DNA of 6,220 nucleotides from Bacteroidia bacterium. Its GTDB lineage: Bacteria; Bacteroidota; Bacteroidia; NS11-12g; UBA955. The number at the start of each line of letters is the position of its first letter. The stretch's first letter is position 1. Position numbers and translations under genes: made by a program. Positions 1 through 5,482 of the stretch are shown here, piece by piece. The notes under the pieces are model-generated. The model did no database searches. It was not told where the DNA came from and worked only from the letters and a program-made list of their open reading frames with translations. The stretch covers positions 1 to 6,220 of the forward strand of contig JADLHV010000162.1 in NCBI GenBank assembly GCA_020848595.1. The letters run 5' to 3'.

Positions 1-167
1 GGATATTTGAAAAGAGAAAAAACAAGATGTTCGCGCGCTGTGACAAGATGTCAAAGACATTTAATAAATACGGGAAATAAATTGCTCTTGCTATAAAAGG
101 ATGCGTACCAGATCCAGAGAGCAATGCTAAGCTCAGGGTCGTTATAGCAAATGCTAAGAGTCAAAAC
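1..167 (+). pseudogene. 5' part of yebC/pmpR, interrupted by an in-frame TAA at 78-80
   Basis: The frame beginning at base 3 reads IFEKRKNKMFARCDKMSK, then TFNKYGK, a TAA stop, and IALAIK followed by PDPESNAKLRVVIANAK. It continues without a frame change into the open frame at 168. This is the N-terminal helical domain of a YebC/PmpR protein, which normally starts MGRxFE, so the true start should lie about 7 bases left of the window. The TAA sits where family members have Glu in GKEIA (GAA to TAA, one base). Nearby residues also look off-family: Cys at 39-41 where an aromatic residue is usual, Asn at 63-65, and Cys-Val at 93-98 where Gly-Gly is usual before PDP. Either the gene is a genuine nonsense mutant or these bases are sequence errors near a contig end. 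The family match is clear; the cause of the stop is open. Confidence 0.75.
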
Positions 168-701
168 ATGCCTAAAGACCGAATAGAGGCGGCTATAAAG
201 CGAGCAGCAGGCAAAGACACTAGTAATTACGAAGAAATATCCTACGAAGCAATGTGCATGAAAGGTGGAGGATTAATTATTGAAACGGCAACCGACAATC
301 CTACTCGTACAGTCGCTAATGTTAGAATGCACTTAAATCGAGGTGGAGGAGAATTAACAAAATCGGGAAGTTTAGATTTTGCATTTGAACGTAAAAGTGT
401 TTTTGTGATTCAAACTGAAGGAATAAACACAGAAGAATTAGAATTTGAATTAATAGATGCAGGTTTAGAGGACACAGAAATAGAAGAAGGAGAAATGGTA
501 TTAACCGCTTCCTTTGAGAATTTCGGAAACATGCAAAAAGCACTAGAATCAAAAGGAATAACAATCGTAAGCGCCGAATTACTAAGGATTCCTACAAATC
601 TCATTCAATTAAGCGAAGAAGAAAAAGCCCAAGTTGATGCATTAATAGAGCGTCTAGAAGATGATGAAGACGTTCAGAATGTATACTCTAACATGGCATA
701 A
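168..701 (+). CDS. YebC/PmpR (TACO1-like) family protein, intact C-terminal part
   Basis: The 177 residues from MPKDRIEAAIKRA to DVQNVYSNMA cover most of a YebC/PmpR protein (usual length about 235-245). Landmarks are MPKDRIEAAIKRA at 1-13, ETATDNPTRTVANVR at about 39-53, ELEFELIDAGLE at about 90-101, the FGNMQKALESKGI region at about 117-129 and the acidic end EDDEDVQNVYSNMA. The ATG at 168 is internal: family homology continues upstream in the same frame, and no ribosome binding site precedes it. If the TAA at 78-80 is real, any product from here lacks about 58 N-terminal residues. Family members have been described as transcriptional regulators (PmpR) and as translation factors (mitochondrial TACO1; bacterial YebC linked to proline-rich stalls), acting in the cytoplasm. 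The stretch AMCMKGGG at about 28-35 differs from the usual YGPxG-like segment. The usual ruvC neighbour is not seen. Confidence 0.85.
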   Translation: MPKDRIEAAIKRAAGKDTSNYEEISYEAMCMKGGGLIIETATDNPTRTVANVRMHLNRGGGELTKSGSLDFAFERKSVFVIQTEGINTEELEFELIDAGLEDTEIEEGEMVLTASFENFGNMQKALESKGITIVSAELLRIPTNLIQLSEEEKAQVDALIERLEDDEDVQNVYSNMA

Positions 702-743
702 ATCAAAATAAAAAAAATAGAAAATAGTAATCCAATATCCAAT

Positions 744-1631
744 ATGAATAGGACTAACAACAACAACATCCTCGTTCCAACCGACTTCTCAGAAGTGGCT
801 AACAATGCCTTGGGACATGCTTTGAAAATCGCTGATGTGTATGACAATGAAATCACATTGATCAACATTCAGGATGAAGGCGGAATTTTTGGTATGTTTG
901 GCAGCCACGACAAAATGGAACTTGTCAAAGAAGCTGTTAATACCAGAATGGATAAGGTCATCGAAGAGGCCAAAGTAAAGTATCCAAAAGTAAAGATCAA
1001 CAAAAGGATTGAAATTGGAAAAATCTACAAGGTTATCACAGAAATAGCCGAAAACGAAAATTTCGATAGTATCATGATGGGTACTAACGGTGCTAGTGGT
1101 TTGCAACAAATCATTGGTAGCAATGCTAGTAGAGTTATTAATTACGCTAAAGTTCCTGTAGTGGTAGTGAAAGAACAACCTATCGGTCAAGGTGGATACG
1201 AAAAAATCGTATTGCCTATCGATTTATCTAGAGAAAGTCGCCAAAAAGTAAAATGGGCTATTCATTTAGCTAAAAAATTCAATAGCACTATCCATGTTAT
1301 CTATGAAAATTCGACAAGTGAAGAATTTAAAAATAGAATTTTTGCAGCGGTCAATCAAACTCAAGATATTTTAGAGCAAAACAATGCTAATTATATTGTT
1401 AGGGGATTAGATCAAGATAAATACCCAGATAGTTTTGCCGAAGATACTTTAGAGTATTCAAAAGAAATAGAGGCAGATTTAATTATCATTATGAGCCAAC
1501 AAGAAAAAGGTTTCAGTGAATTCTTACTTGGTTCGTTTGCCCAACAAATTGTTAATCATAGCGGTAAAGTTCCTGTAATGTGTATCAATAGTGCCGAAAC
1601 AGGAGTTATTATCGACGGTGTTTTCAGTTAA
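744..1631 (+). CDS. Universal stress protein, tandem two-domain UspA type
   Basis: This 295-residue cytoplasmic protein has two Usp domains. Domain 1 (about 7-143) opens with ILVPTDFSE, containing the conserved Asp14, and carries the nucleotide motif G-x2-G-x9-S: Gly113, Gly116, Ser126, Asn127. It ends with VPVVVVKE. Domain 2 (about 152-282) opens with KIVLPIDLS (Asp160) and ends VPVMCIN, but the matching loop reads Ser251-x2-Glu254-x9-Ser264, so both glycines are gone. I infer that only the first domain binds ATP, an arrangement common in tandem Usp proteins. The length suits a tandem Usp. The start at 744 is the first ATG of the frame and sits directly before the first beta strand; its leader is A-rich with no Shine-Dalgarno. 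The gene begins 42 bases after yebC and ends 14 bases before the kinase gene, so co-transcription with both is likely. The physiological role is not readable from sequence. Confidence 0.93.
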   Translation: MNRTNNNNILVPTDFSEVANNALGHALKIADVYDNEITLINIQDEGGIFGMFGSHDKMELVKEAVNTRMDKVIEEAKVKYPKVKINKRIEIGKIYKVITEIAENENFDSIMMGTNGASGLQQIIGSNASRVINYAKVPVVVVKEQPIGQGGYEKIVLPIDLSRESRQKVKWAIHLAKKFNSTIHVIYENSTSEEFKNRIFAAVNQTQDILEQNNANYIVRGLDQDKYPDSFAEDTLEYSKEIEADLIIIMSQQEKGFSEFLLGSFAQQIVNHSGKVPVMCINSAETGVIIDGVFS

Positions 1632-1645
1632 ATTTATATAAAAAT

Positions 1646-2500
1646 ATGATTCTAGTAGCAGATAGTGGCAGTACCAAATGTTCTTGGATGTTTTCAGGGA
1701 TAACTCCTACCCCTCGACATTTTGAAAGCGTTGGTCTAAATCCATTTTTCATGAAGAAAGAGCAGATTATTCGAGAGGTAAAAAAAACCTTTAAGGATAT
1801 TACCGTCGAAAAATTCACCAAGCTTTATTTTTATGGCTCAGGATGTAGCACAGACTCCAGAAAAGAATTTATTAGAAATGCGCTTTCTGAGGTTTTTGTT
1901 AATGCCGAAATTCATGTAGAACACGATATGGATGCCTCTGCTATTGCTACTTGTGGAAATAAAGAAGGTATTGCTTGTATTTTAGGTACTGGAAGCAATG
2001 TTTGCTATTGGAGTGGGAAAGCCATTTTACCTCAAATTCCTAAATTTGGATTAGGTTTTATTTTGGGTGATGAAGGTAGTGGAATGCATATGGGTAAACT
2101 TTTACTTAAAGCCTACTTTTACAACGAAATGCCAATTAATATCCGATTGTATTTCGACAATACCTTTCCTGATAAAGAAGATATTATTAATAGTATTTAC
2201 AACAAACCGAATCCGAATGTTTATTTAGCTTCTTTTGCTAAGTTTCTAGGAGAAAATGTCAATTTTAAATATATTGAATCGATAGTTTTAGCATCCTTTA
2301 GAGAGTTTTTTGCAACACATATTGTTAAATATGGTAAACATAAAACAGTTCCTGTACATTTTGTGGGTTCTATTGCTTTCGTTTTCCAAGCTCAATTACA
2401 ACAAGTGGCTAAAGAATTCAAAGTAAATCTAGGGAATATCATTAAGCAACCGATCAATAATTTATTTGAATTTCATTTAAAACAAGCTTCAACCAATTAG
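1646..2500 (+). CDS. N-acetylglucosamine kinase, BadF/BadG/BcrA/BcrD ATPase family
   Basis: This 284-residue protein has the ASKHA sugar-kinase fold. Phosphate-1 loop: ADSGSTKCSW, residues 5-14, with Asp6, Gly8, Thr10 and Lys11. Candidate catalytic Asp: EHDMDASA, Asp94 or Asp96. Phosphate-2 loop: LGTGSN, 113-118. GDEGSG at 141-146 matches the GDEGS of N-acetylglucosamine kinases. Adenosine motif: VGSIAF, 240-245. The predicted reaction is ATP-dependent phosphorylation of GlcNAc to GlcNAc-6-phosphate in the cytoplasm, for amino-sugar salvage from cell wall or chitin. Another amino sugar is possible, since family members differ in substrate. The length fits the compact Bacteroidota form. The gene starts 14 bases after the stress protein, so it is probably the last gene of that transcript. 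Its stop overlaps the end of the convergent ZIP gene by 12 bases. Confidence 0.88.
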   Translation: MILVADSGSTKCSWMFSGITPTPRHFESVGLNPFFMKKEQIIREVKKTFKDITVEKFTKLYFYGSGCSTDSRKEFIRNALSEVFVNAEIHVEHDMDASAIATCGNKEGIACILGTGSNVCYWSGKAILPQIPKFGLGFILGDEGSGMHMGKLLLKAYFYNEMPINIRLYFDNTFPDKEDIINSIYNKPNPNVYLASFAKFLGENVNFKYIESIVLASFREFFATHIVKYGKHKTVPVHFVGSIAFVFQAQLQQVAKEFKVNLGNIIKQPINNLFEFHLKQASTN

Positions 2501-3211
2501 ACAAGCGAAATAAGAAACTGCTAGGCCTGACAAGATGACTATCCACTTGCTCAGGCCTTCTTTTTTTCGTAAAGAATTTTCAAAAACTATGGTAGTGCTG
2601 ATATGCAAAAATGTACCAGCAATAATAGCCGTAATCACCTGAGACATCGATTCACTTAATAAGCCTTCATCGTGAACCATAACGCCAGAGATAAATCCTA
2701 TAGGTGTGGCTAAAGCATACATAAACAACAAAAGTATGGCACTCGCTTTCCCTTTATAACGTGTATGCATTAACACTGAAAGAGAAAAAGCAGCAGGTAT
2801 TTCATGAATAGCAATACCGACAACCATACCGCTAACTACACCCGACTTTATATGATTATTTAATCCTGCAGAATAACCTTCGAATAAGGCGTGTAACATT
2901 AGTCCACCAAACAATACAAATACACTCTTTGGAATATCATGACTATGAATATGACCATGTCCAAGCCCCCCAGTAAACTTTTCTAATAATATCTGAAATA
3001 AAAAGCCTGCAACAATCCATAGACCTGCCTTTTGTATATTATCAAAAAGTTCTGGCATTAGTCCAAATAATGAAATACCTAACAAAAATGAGCCACTAAA
3101 CAACACCGTGTTGCTAATAACCCTTTGAGAAGTATTATTAAATCGCCTTTGAATGAAAATACCTAAAAGTGGACCAATCCACAAGATGAATAAAGAAATG
3201 ATTAAGCCCAT
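2489..3211 (-). CDS. ZIP-family divalent metal transporter
   Basis: This 240-residue inner-membrane protein has about eight hydrophobic segments (roughly 2-20, 33-52, 62-78, 95-115, 123-148, 156-178, 188-210, 222-239). The ZIP signature helices are present: HALFEG at 107-112 (TM4; His107, Glu111, Gly112) and HEIPAA at 136-141 (TM5; His136, Glu137, Pro139), which form the binuclear metal site in the family. A His-rich loop, GHGHIHSHD at 84-92, lies between TM3 and TM4, as is typical of ZIPs. Predicted role: uptake of Zn or another divalent metal into the cytoplasm; the exact metal cannot be told. TM5 reads HEIPA-A rather than HEIPHE, so one ligand of the second site is missing. The start overlaps the stop of the phosphatase gene by 10 bases, which supports coupled translation. 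The 3' end overlaps the kinase gene by 12 bases. Confidence 0.9.
   Translation of the reverse strand: MGLIISLFILWIGPLLGIFIQRRFNNTSQRVISNTVLFSGSFLLGISLFGLMPELFDNIQKAGLWIVAGFLFQILLEKFTGGLGHGHIHSHDIPKSVFVLFGGLMLHALFEGYSAGLNNHIKSGVVSGMVVGIAIHEIPAAFSLSVLMHTRYKGKASAILLLFMYALATPIGFISGVMVHDEGLLSESMSQVITAIIAGTFLHISTTIVFENSLRKKEGLSKWIVILSGLAVSYFACLIG
2523..2567 (+). terminator. Rho-independent terminator of the yebC-usp-kinase group, inside the ZIP coding region
   Basis: AGGCCTGA at 2523-2530 is the perfect reverse complement of TCAGGCCT at 2551-2558. The stem extends inward with CAAG (2531-2534) against CTTG (2546-2549), past one bulged C at 2550, giving 12 pairs around an 11-base loop (2535-2545). 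It is followed by TCTTTTTTT at 2559-2567. The T-run is on the plus-strand 3' side only, so it ends plus-strand transcription 23 bases past the kinase stop. On the minus strand the same bases encode part of the ZIP C-terminus (EGLSKWIVILSGLA). Confidence 0.85.
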
Positions 3212-3762
3212 TTTAACAATACAATAGATTTAGAATACAATTTAAAACAAGCGAATCCGATTAATGCGCCAATGACGCCACCCACCAATACATCACTTGG
3301 GTAATGAACGCCTAAGTATACCCTAGAATAAGCCACTAAAAATGCCCAAGAAATCCAAAAAACTCGATTGAGTTTACTTTGTTTTAGTCCAGCAAGCAGA
3401 ATCATAAATAAAGCAATAGCAAAATGATTAGCTGCATGCGAAGACGCCATACTTCCTGTATCACTGCAATTAACCCCTTCAATAATTCGCGGATTTAACT
3501 CTGTAACATGACAAGGTCGTATACGTTTAAAATAAGGTTTCATAACACCACTAGTTAAACGATCTGAGAAAAGCACAGATAATCCTAAAAAAAACAATAT
3601 TGCAATTGATTTTTTGCCATTCGAGCGAACAATAAGTAACACTAAGACGACATATAAAGGAATCCAAAATAATTTTTCCGAAAAATTGAACATCAAGAAA
3701 TCCATGACAGAATTAGTCCAATTTTGATTTATAAGTTGATATAAACTTTGATCTAAATTCAT
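3202..3762 (-). CDS. PAP2-family membrane phosphatase
   Basis: This 186-residue integral membrane protein has the three-part PAP2 signature. C1: K-x6-RP with Lys75, Arg82, Pro83. C2: ASSH at 106-109 in place of the canonical PSGH, with Ser108 and His109. C3: SR-x5-H-x3-D with Ser146, Arg147, His153 (catalytic nucleophile in the family) and Asp157. Hydrophobic segments lie at about 32-46, 52-68, 110-126, 132-150 and 157-176. The family dephosphorylates lipid phosphates such as phosphatidic acid, undecaprenyl pyrophosphate or lipid A at the outer face of the inner membrane. The substrate here is not determined; undecaprenyl pyrophosphate is a reasonable candidate. The ATG overlaps the methyltransferase stop as ATGA (3759-3762), and the stop overlaps the ZIP start, so this is the middle gene of a tightly coupled operon. 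Confidence 0.92.
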   Translation of the reverse strand: MNLDQSLYQLINQNWTNSVMDFLMFNFSEKLFWIPLYVVLVLLIVRSNGKKSIAILFFLGLSVLFSDRLTSGVMKPYFKRIRPCHVTELNPRIIEGVNCSDTGSMASSHAANHFAIALFMILLAGLKQSKLNRVFWISWAFLVAYSRVYLGVHYPSDVLVGGVIGALIGFACFKLYSKSIVLLKWA

Positions 3763-4490
3763 GAATTACTTTTTTTAGAAACGAGGATTAACCTATCAGA
3801 TTCCAATTCATTAAAGTGGCCTAAATTATAATCGCCAAACACATGTAAAATTTCGAAACCTGTTTGTTTATAAAAAGACTTAAAATCGTCGAGGGTATAG
3901 AGACTAACTTGTTCACAGAATCTATAATCGTAACCTTGATCTTTGAATTTTATTGATTTATAGACTCTTTTATCAGCAATATGTTTTTCGATTTCGAAAT
4001 CAATTCCATCAATACTTTTTAATTCATGAGGCACTAATTGATGAATTACTTTATTAGCATTAAAATAGTCTTGAACAAATATACCTTGACTTTTTAGCTC
4101 CGAATTGACCGAATTCAATGTCAATATTGTGTCATTTTCTGAGTCAAAATAGCCAAAACTTGTAAAAAGATTAAAGATATAATCAAATGTATTGGCTTTA
4201 TAGACCTGTCTCATATCGTGCACATCGAAAGTTAAATTAATGAGAGGCTCGGAGCGGGCAGCCAAAATACTTTCGGAACTTAAATCAACACCATAAGTTA
4301 CAAAGCCCCTATTTGCAATCTGTCTAGCATGTCTACCTTTTCCACAAGCCAGGTCGAGAAACACAGCTTTTGAATCCGGATTGAAAAAATCTAGAAGATT
4401 AGAGACCAATTGTTCGGCTTCTGTTTTATCCCTACCACCATAGAGTTTATGATAATAGGGGCTATTGAACCATTCTTTATACCAGGGCAT
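3759..4490 (-). CDS. Class I SAM-dependent methyltransferase
   Basis: From the ATG at 4490 this is a 243-residue cytoplasmic protein. Motif I is FLDLACGKGRHA (44-55), the SAM-binding glycine loop; the acidic post-I residue is Asp69 in YGVDLS; FDYIFNLFTSFGYF (102-115) is the motif II/IV region. The N-terminus MPWYKEWFNSPYYHKLY matches Bacteroidota methyltransferases that begin with a WYxEWFNSPYY segment. The frame is open to an ATG at 4553, but the extra 21 residues (MIFHILK... rich in Phe and Leu) are translated from the divergent promoter region and overlap the next gene, so the internal ATG is preferred. The substrate (small molecule, lipid or protein) is unknown. It is the first gene of the minus-strand operon and shares ATGA with the phosphatase gene. 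Confidence 0.85.
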   Translation of the reverse strand: MPWYKEWFNSPYYHKLYGGRDKTEAEQLVSNLLDFFNPDSKAVFLDLACGKGRHARQIANRGFVTYGVDLSSESILAARSEPLINLTFDVHDMRQVYKANTFDYIFNLFTSFGYFDSENDTILTLNSVNSELKSQGIFVQDYFNANKVIHQLVPHELKSIDGIDFEIEKHIADKRVYKSIKFKDQGYDYRFCEQVSLYTLDDFKSFYKQTGFEILHVFGDYNLGHFNELESDRLILVSKKSNS

Positions 4491-4500
4491 TTTGACTGAG

Positions 4501-4531
4501 TTGCAAAATAAATGAAAAAAGCTTAGATTTG
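4501..4531 (+). promoter_or_regulatory. Bacteroidota-type promoter for the lipoprotein-GH16 group
   Basis: TAGATTTG at 4524-4531 is an exact match to the Bacteroidota -7 consensus TAnnTTTG. TTG at 4501-4503, 20 bases upstream, can serve as the -33 element. It lies in the 51-base divergent gap between the methyltransferase and the first lipoprotein. The predicted transcript would start only a few bases before the ATG at 4542, giving a very short leader. I found no equally good match on the minus strand for the methyltransferase; TTATTTTG there has one mismatch. Confidence 0.55.
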
Positions 4532-4541
4532 TTTTTAATAT

Positions 4542-5003
4542 ATGAAAAATCAAGCCATTCTACTAATTTCATCTCTTGTTGTACTTGCCTATGCTTGTAA
4601 AAAAGAAGACAAAAAAGACGATGACCAAACGAAAAGTAAACCTAAGAGTGAACTAATTCAAGCTTCTCAATGGAAGGTTAATTCGCTTGTAAGCGGTAGT
4701 ATGGATGTTTGGAATACGCCCTTCGTAGATGCTTGTAATAGAGACAATCAATACAAATTTAGGTCAGATGATTCGCTAGTTCTTTTTGATATGACGAGTA
4801 AATGTAATACATCAGATCCTGACTCAACTGTTAGTTTTTATAAATTGATTGATAATGATACTAAAATCATATTAAATGTTAATCTAACCAGTACAGTGGC
4901 TATCAATGATACTGCAGATATAATTGTATTAGATGAAAATACATTACAACTTAACGCAGAATATAGCGGCTTACCAGCGACCATAACGTTTAAGCATCCA
5001 TGA
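4542..5003 (+). CDS. Small lipocalin-like lipoprotein, paralogue 1
   Basis: This 153-residue protein has a lipoprotein signal peptide (Lys2, hydrophobic 5-17) and lipobox LAYAC, with lipidation at Cys19. The mature start, CKKEDKKDDD, resembles the Lys/acidic surface-export signal described for Flavobacteriia/Bacteroidia lipoproteins, so surface display on the outer membrane is plausible. After a charged linker, residues 38-153 form a beta-rich domain: Trp44, DACNRDNQYKF at 63-73, Cys88, DPDST at 92-96 and a strand-rich tail. The W...C..D..Y.F...C pattern recalls Bacteroidota lipocalin-like lipoproteins; that family assignment is tentative. Cys65 and Cys88 may form a disulfide. The gene is the upstream member of a tandem pair and shares ATGA with the next gene. 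Function unknown. Confidence 0.85.
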   Translation: MKNQAILLISSLVVLAYACKKEDKKDDDQTKSKPKSELIQASQWKVNSLVSGSMDVWNTPFVDACNRDNQYKFRSDDSLVLFDMTSKCNTSDPDSTVSFYKLIDNDTKIILNVNLTSTVAINDTADIIVLDENTLQLNAEYSGLPATITFKHP

Positions 5004-5443
5004 AAAAACTACTTATTTTTGGTTTAATAGCCTTAAGTATATACGCTTGTAAAAAAGGAACAGACGTCACACCTGAGTCAAACAAGCCTACTGAAGACCT
5101 TCCAATGAAGTATCTTACAGCTGCTCCTTGGTTGGCTTATAAAGTCACTTTAAGTGGCGTAAATATTTGGGATTTAGGTATGATAGATGGCTGTATGAAA
5201 GACGATTCTTATCGTTTTTATAAAGACAGTACCTTAACTCAATATGAAAACACCAATGTTTGTTCTGGCAGCCCAGATTCAACTGAATCTGAATGGTATT
5301 TTTTTAAAGGTCGTGAAAAAATGGTAGCATCTATTTTAGGCTTAACCGATACCGCAAATATCATTAGTTTAGATACAGCTAATATGCAATTACAAATAGA
5401 TTACGATGGTTCTCCTGTAATGGTTTATTTTAAAAAGAAGTAA
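5000..5443 (+). CDS. Small lipocalin-like lipoprotein, paralogue 2
   Basis: This 147-residue protein has a signal peptide (Lys2, Lys3, hydrophobic 4-14) and lipobox SIYAC, with lipidation at Cys17. It is a paralogue of the preceding gene: Trp44, Cys65 and Cys88 fall at identical residue numbers. DGCMKDDSYRF (63-73) matches DACNRDNQYKF, SPDST matches DPDST, and the C-terminal DTANIISLDTANMQL matches DTADIIVLDENTLQL. Unlike its partner, the segment after Cys17 is KKGTDVTPES, without the dense acidic run, so it may stay on the periplasmic side or be exported less efficiently (inference). The ATG overlaps the upstream TGA by four bases, so the two are probably translated together. The GH16 gene follows after 39 bases. 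Function unknown. Confidence 0.85.
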   Translation: MKKLLIFGLIALSIYACKKGTDVTPESNKPTEDLPMKYLTAAPWLAYKVTLSGVNIWDLGMIDGCMKDDSYRFYKDSTLTQYENTNVCSGSPDSTESEWYFFKGREKMVASILGLTDTANIISLDTANMQLQIDYDGSPVMVYFKKK

Positions 5444-5482
5444 GCTTCTTCCTTTTCAAAATTATTTTATTAAGACTTTTCA

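Noticed and set aside
22..51. Direct repeat ACAAGATGT at 22-30 and 43-51
   Set aside because: It encodes the NKM and DKM segments expected in the YebC N-terminal helix, so it is coding coincidence.
78..80. TAA read as an amino acid (genetic-code change or recoding)
   Set aside because: TAA is the normal stop of yebC itself, the stress protein and the phosphatase in this window, and no recoding structure is visible.
322..1190. Long minus-strand open frames opposite yebC and the stress protein gene
   Set aside because: They are antisense shadows with low-complexity or Phe/Leu-rich translations, no family motifs, and they conflict with well-supported plus-strand genes.
4491..4553. Methyltransferase start at the upstream ATG at 4553
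   Set aside because: The 21 extra residues are low-complexity hydrophobic translation of the promoter region and overlap the divergent lipoprotein start. Family-like sequence begins at the ATG at 4490.
5435..5460. Possible terminator after lipoprotein 2 (AAGAAG/CTTCTT with a T-rich tail)
   Set aside because: The stem is six mostly A/T pairs with a 4-base loop, and the tail is broken by C residues. It is too weak to call, and the GH16 gene follows closely.
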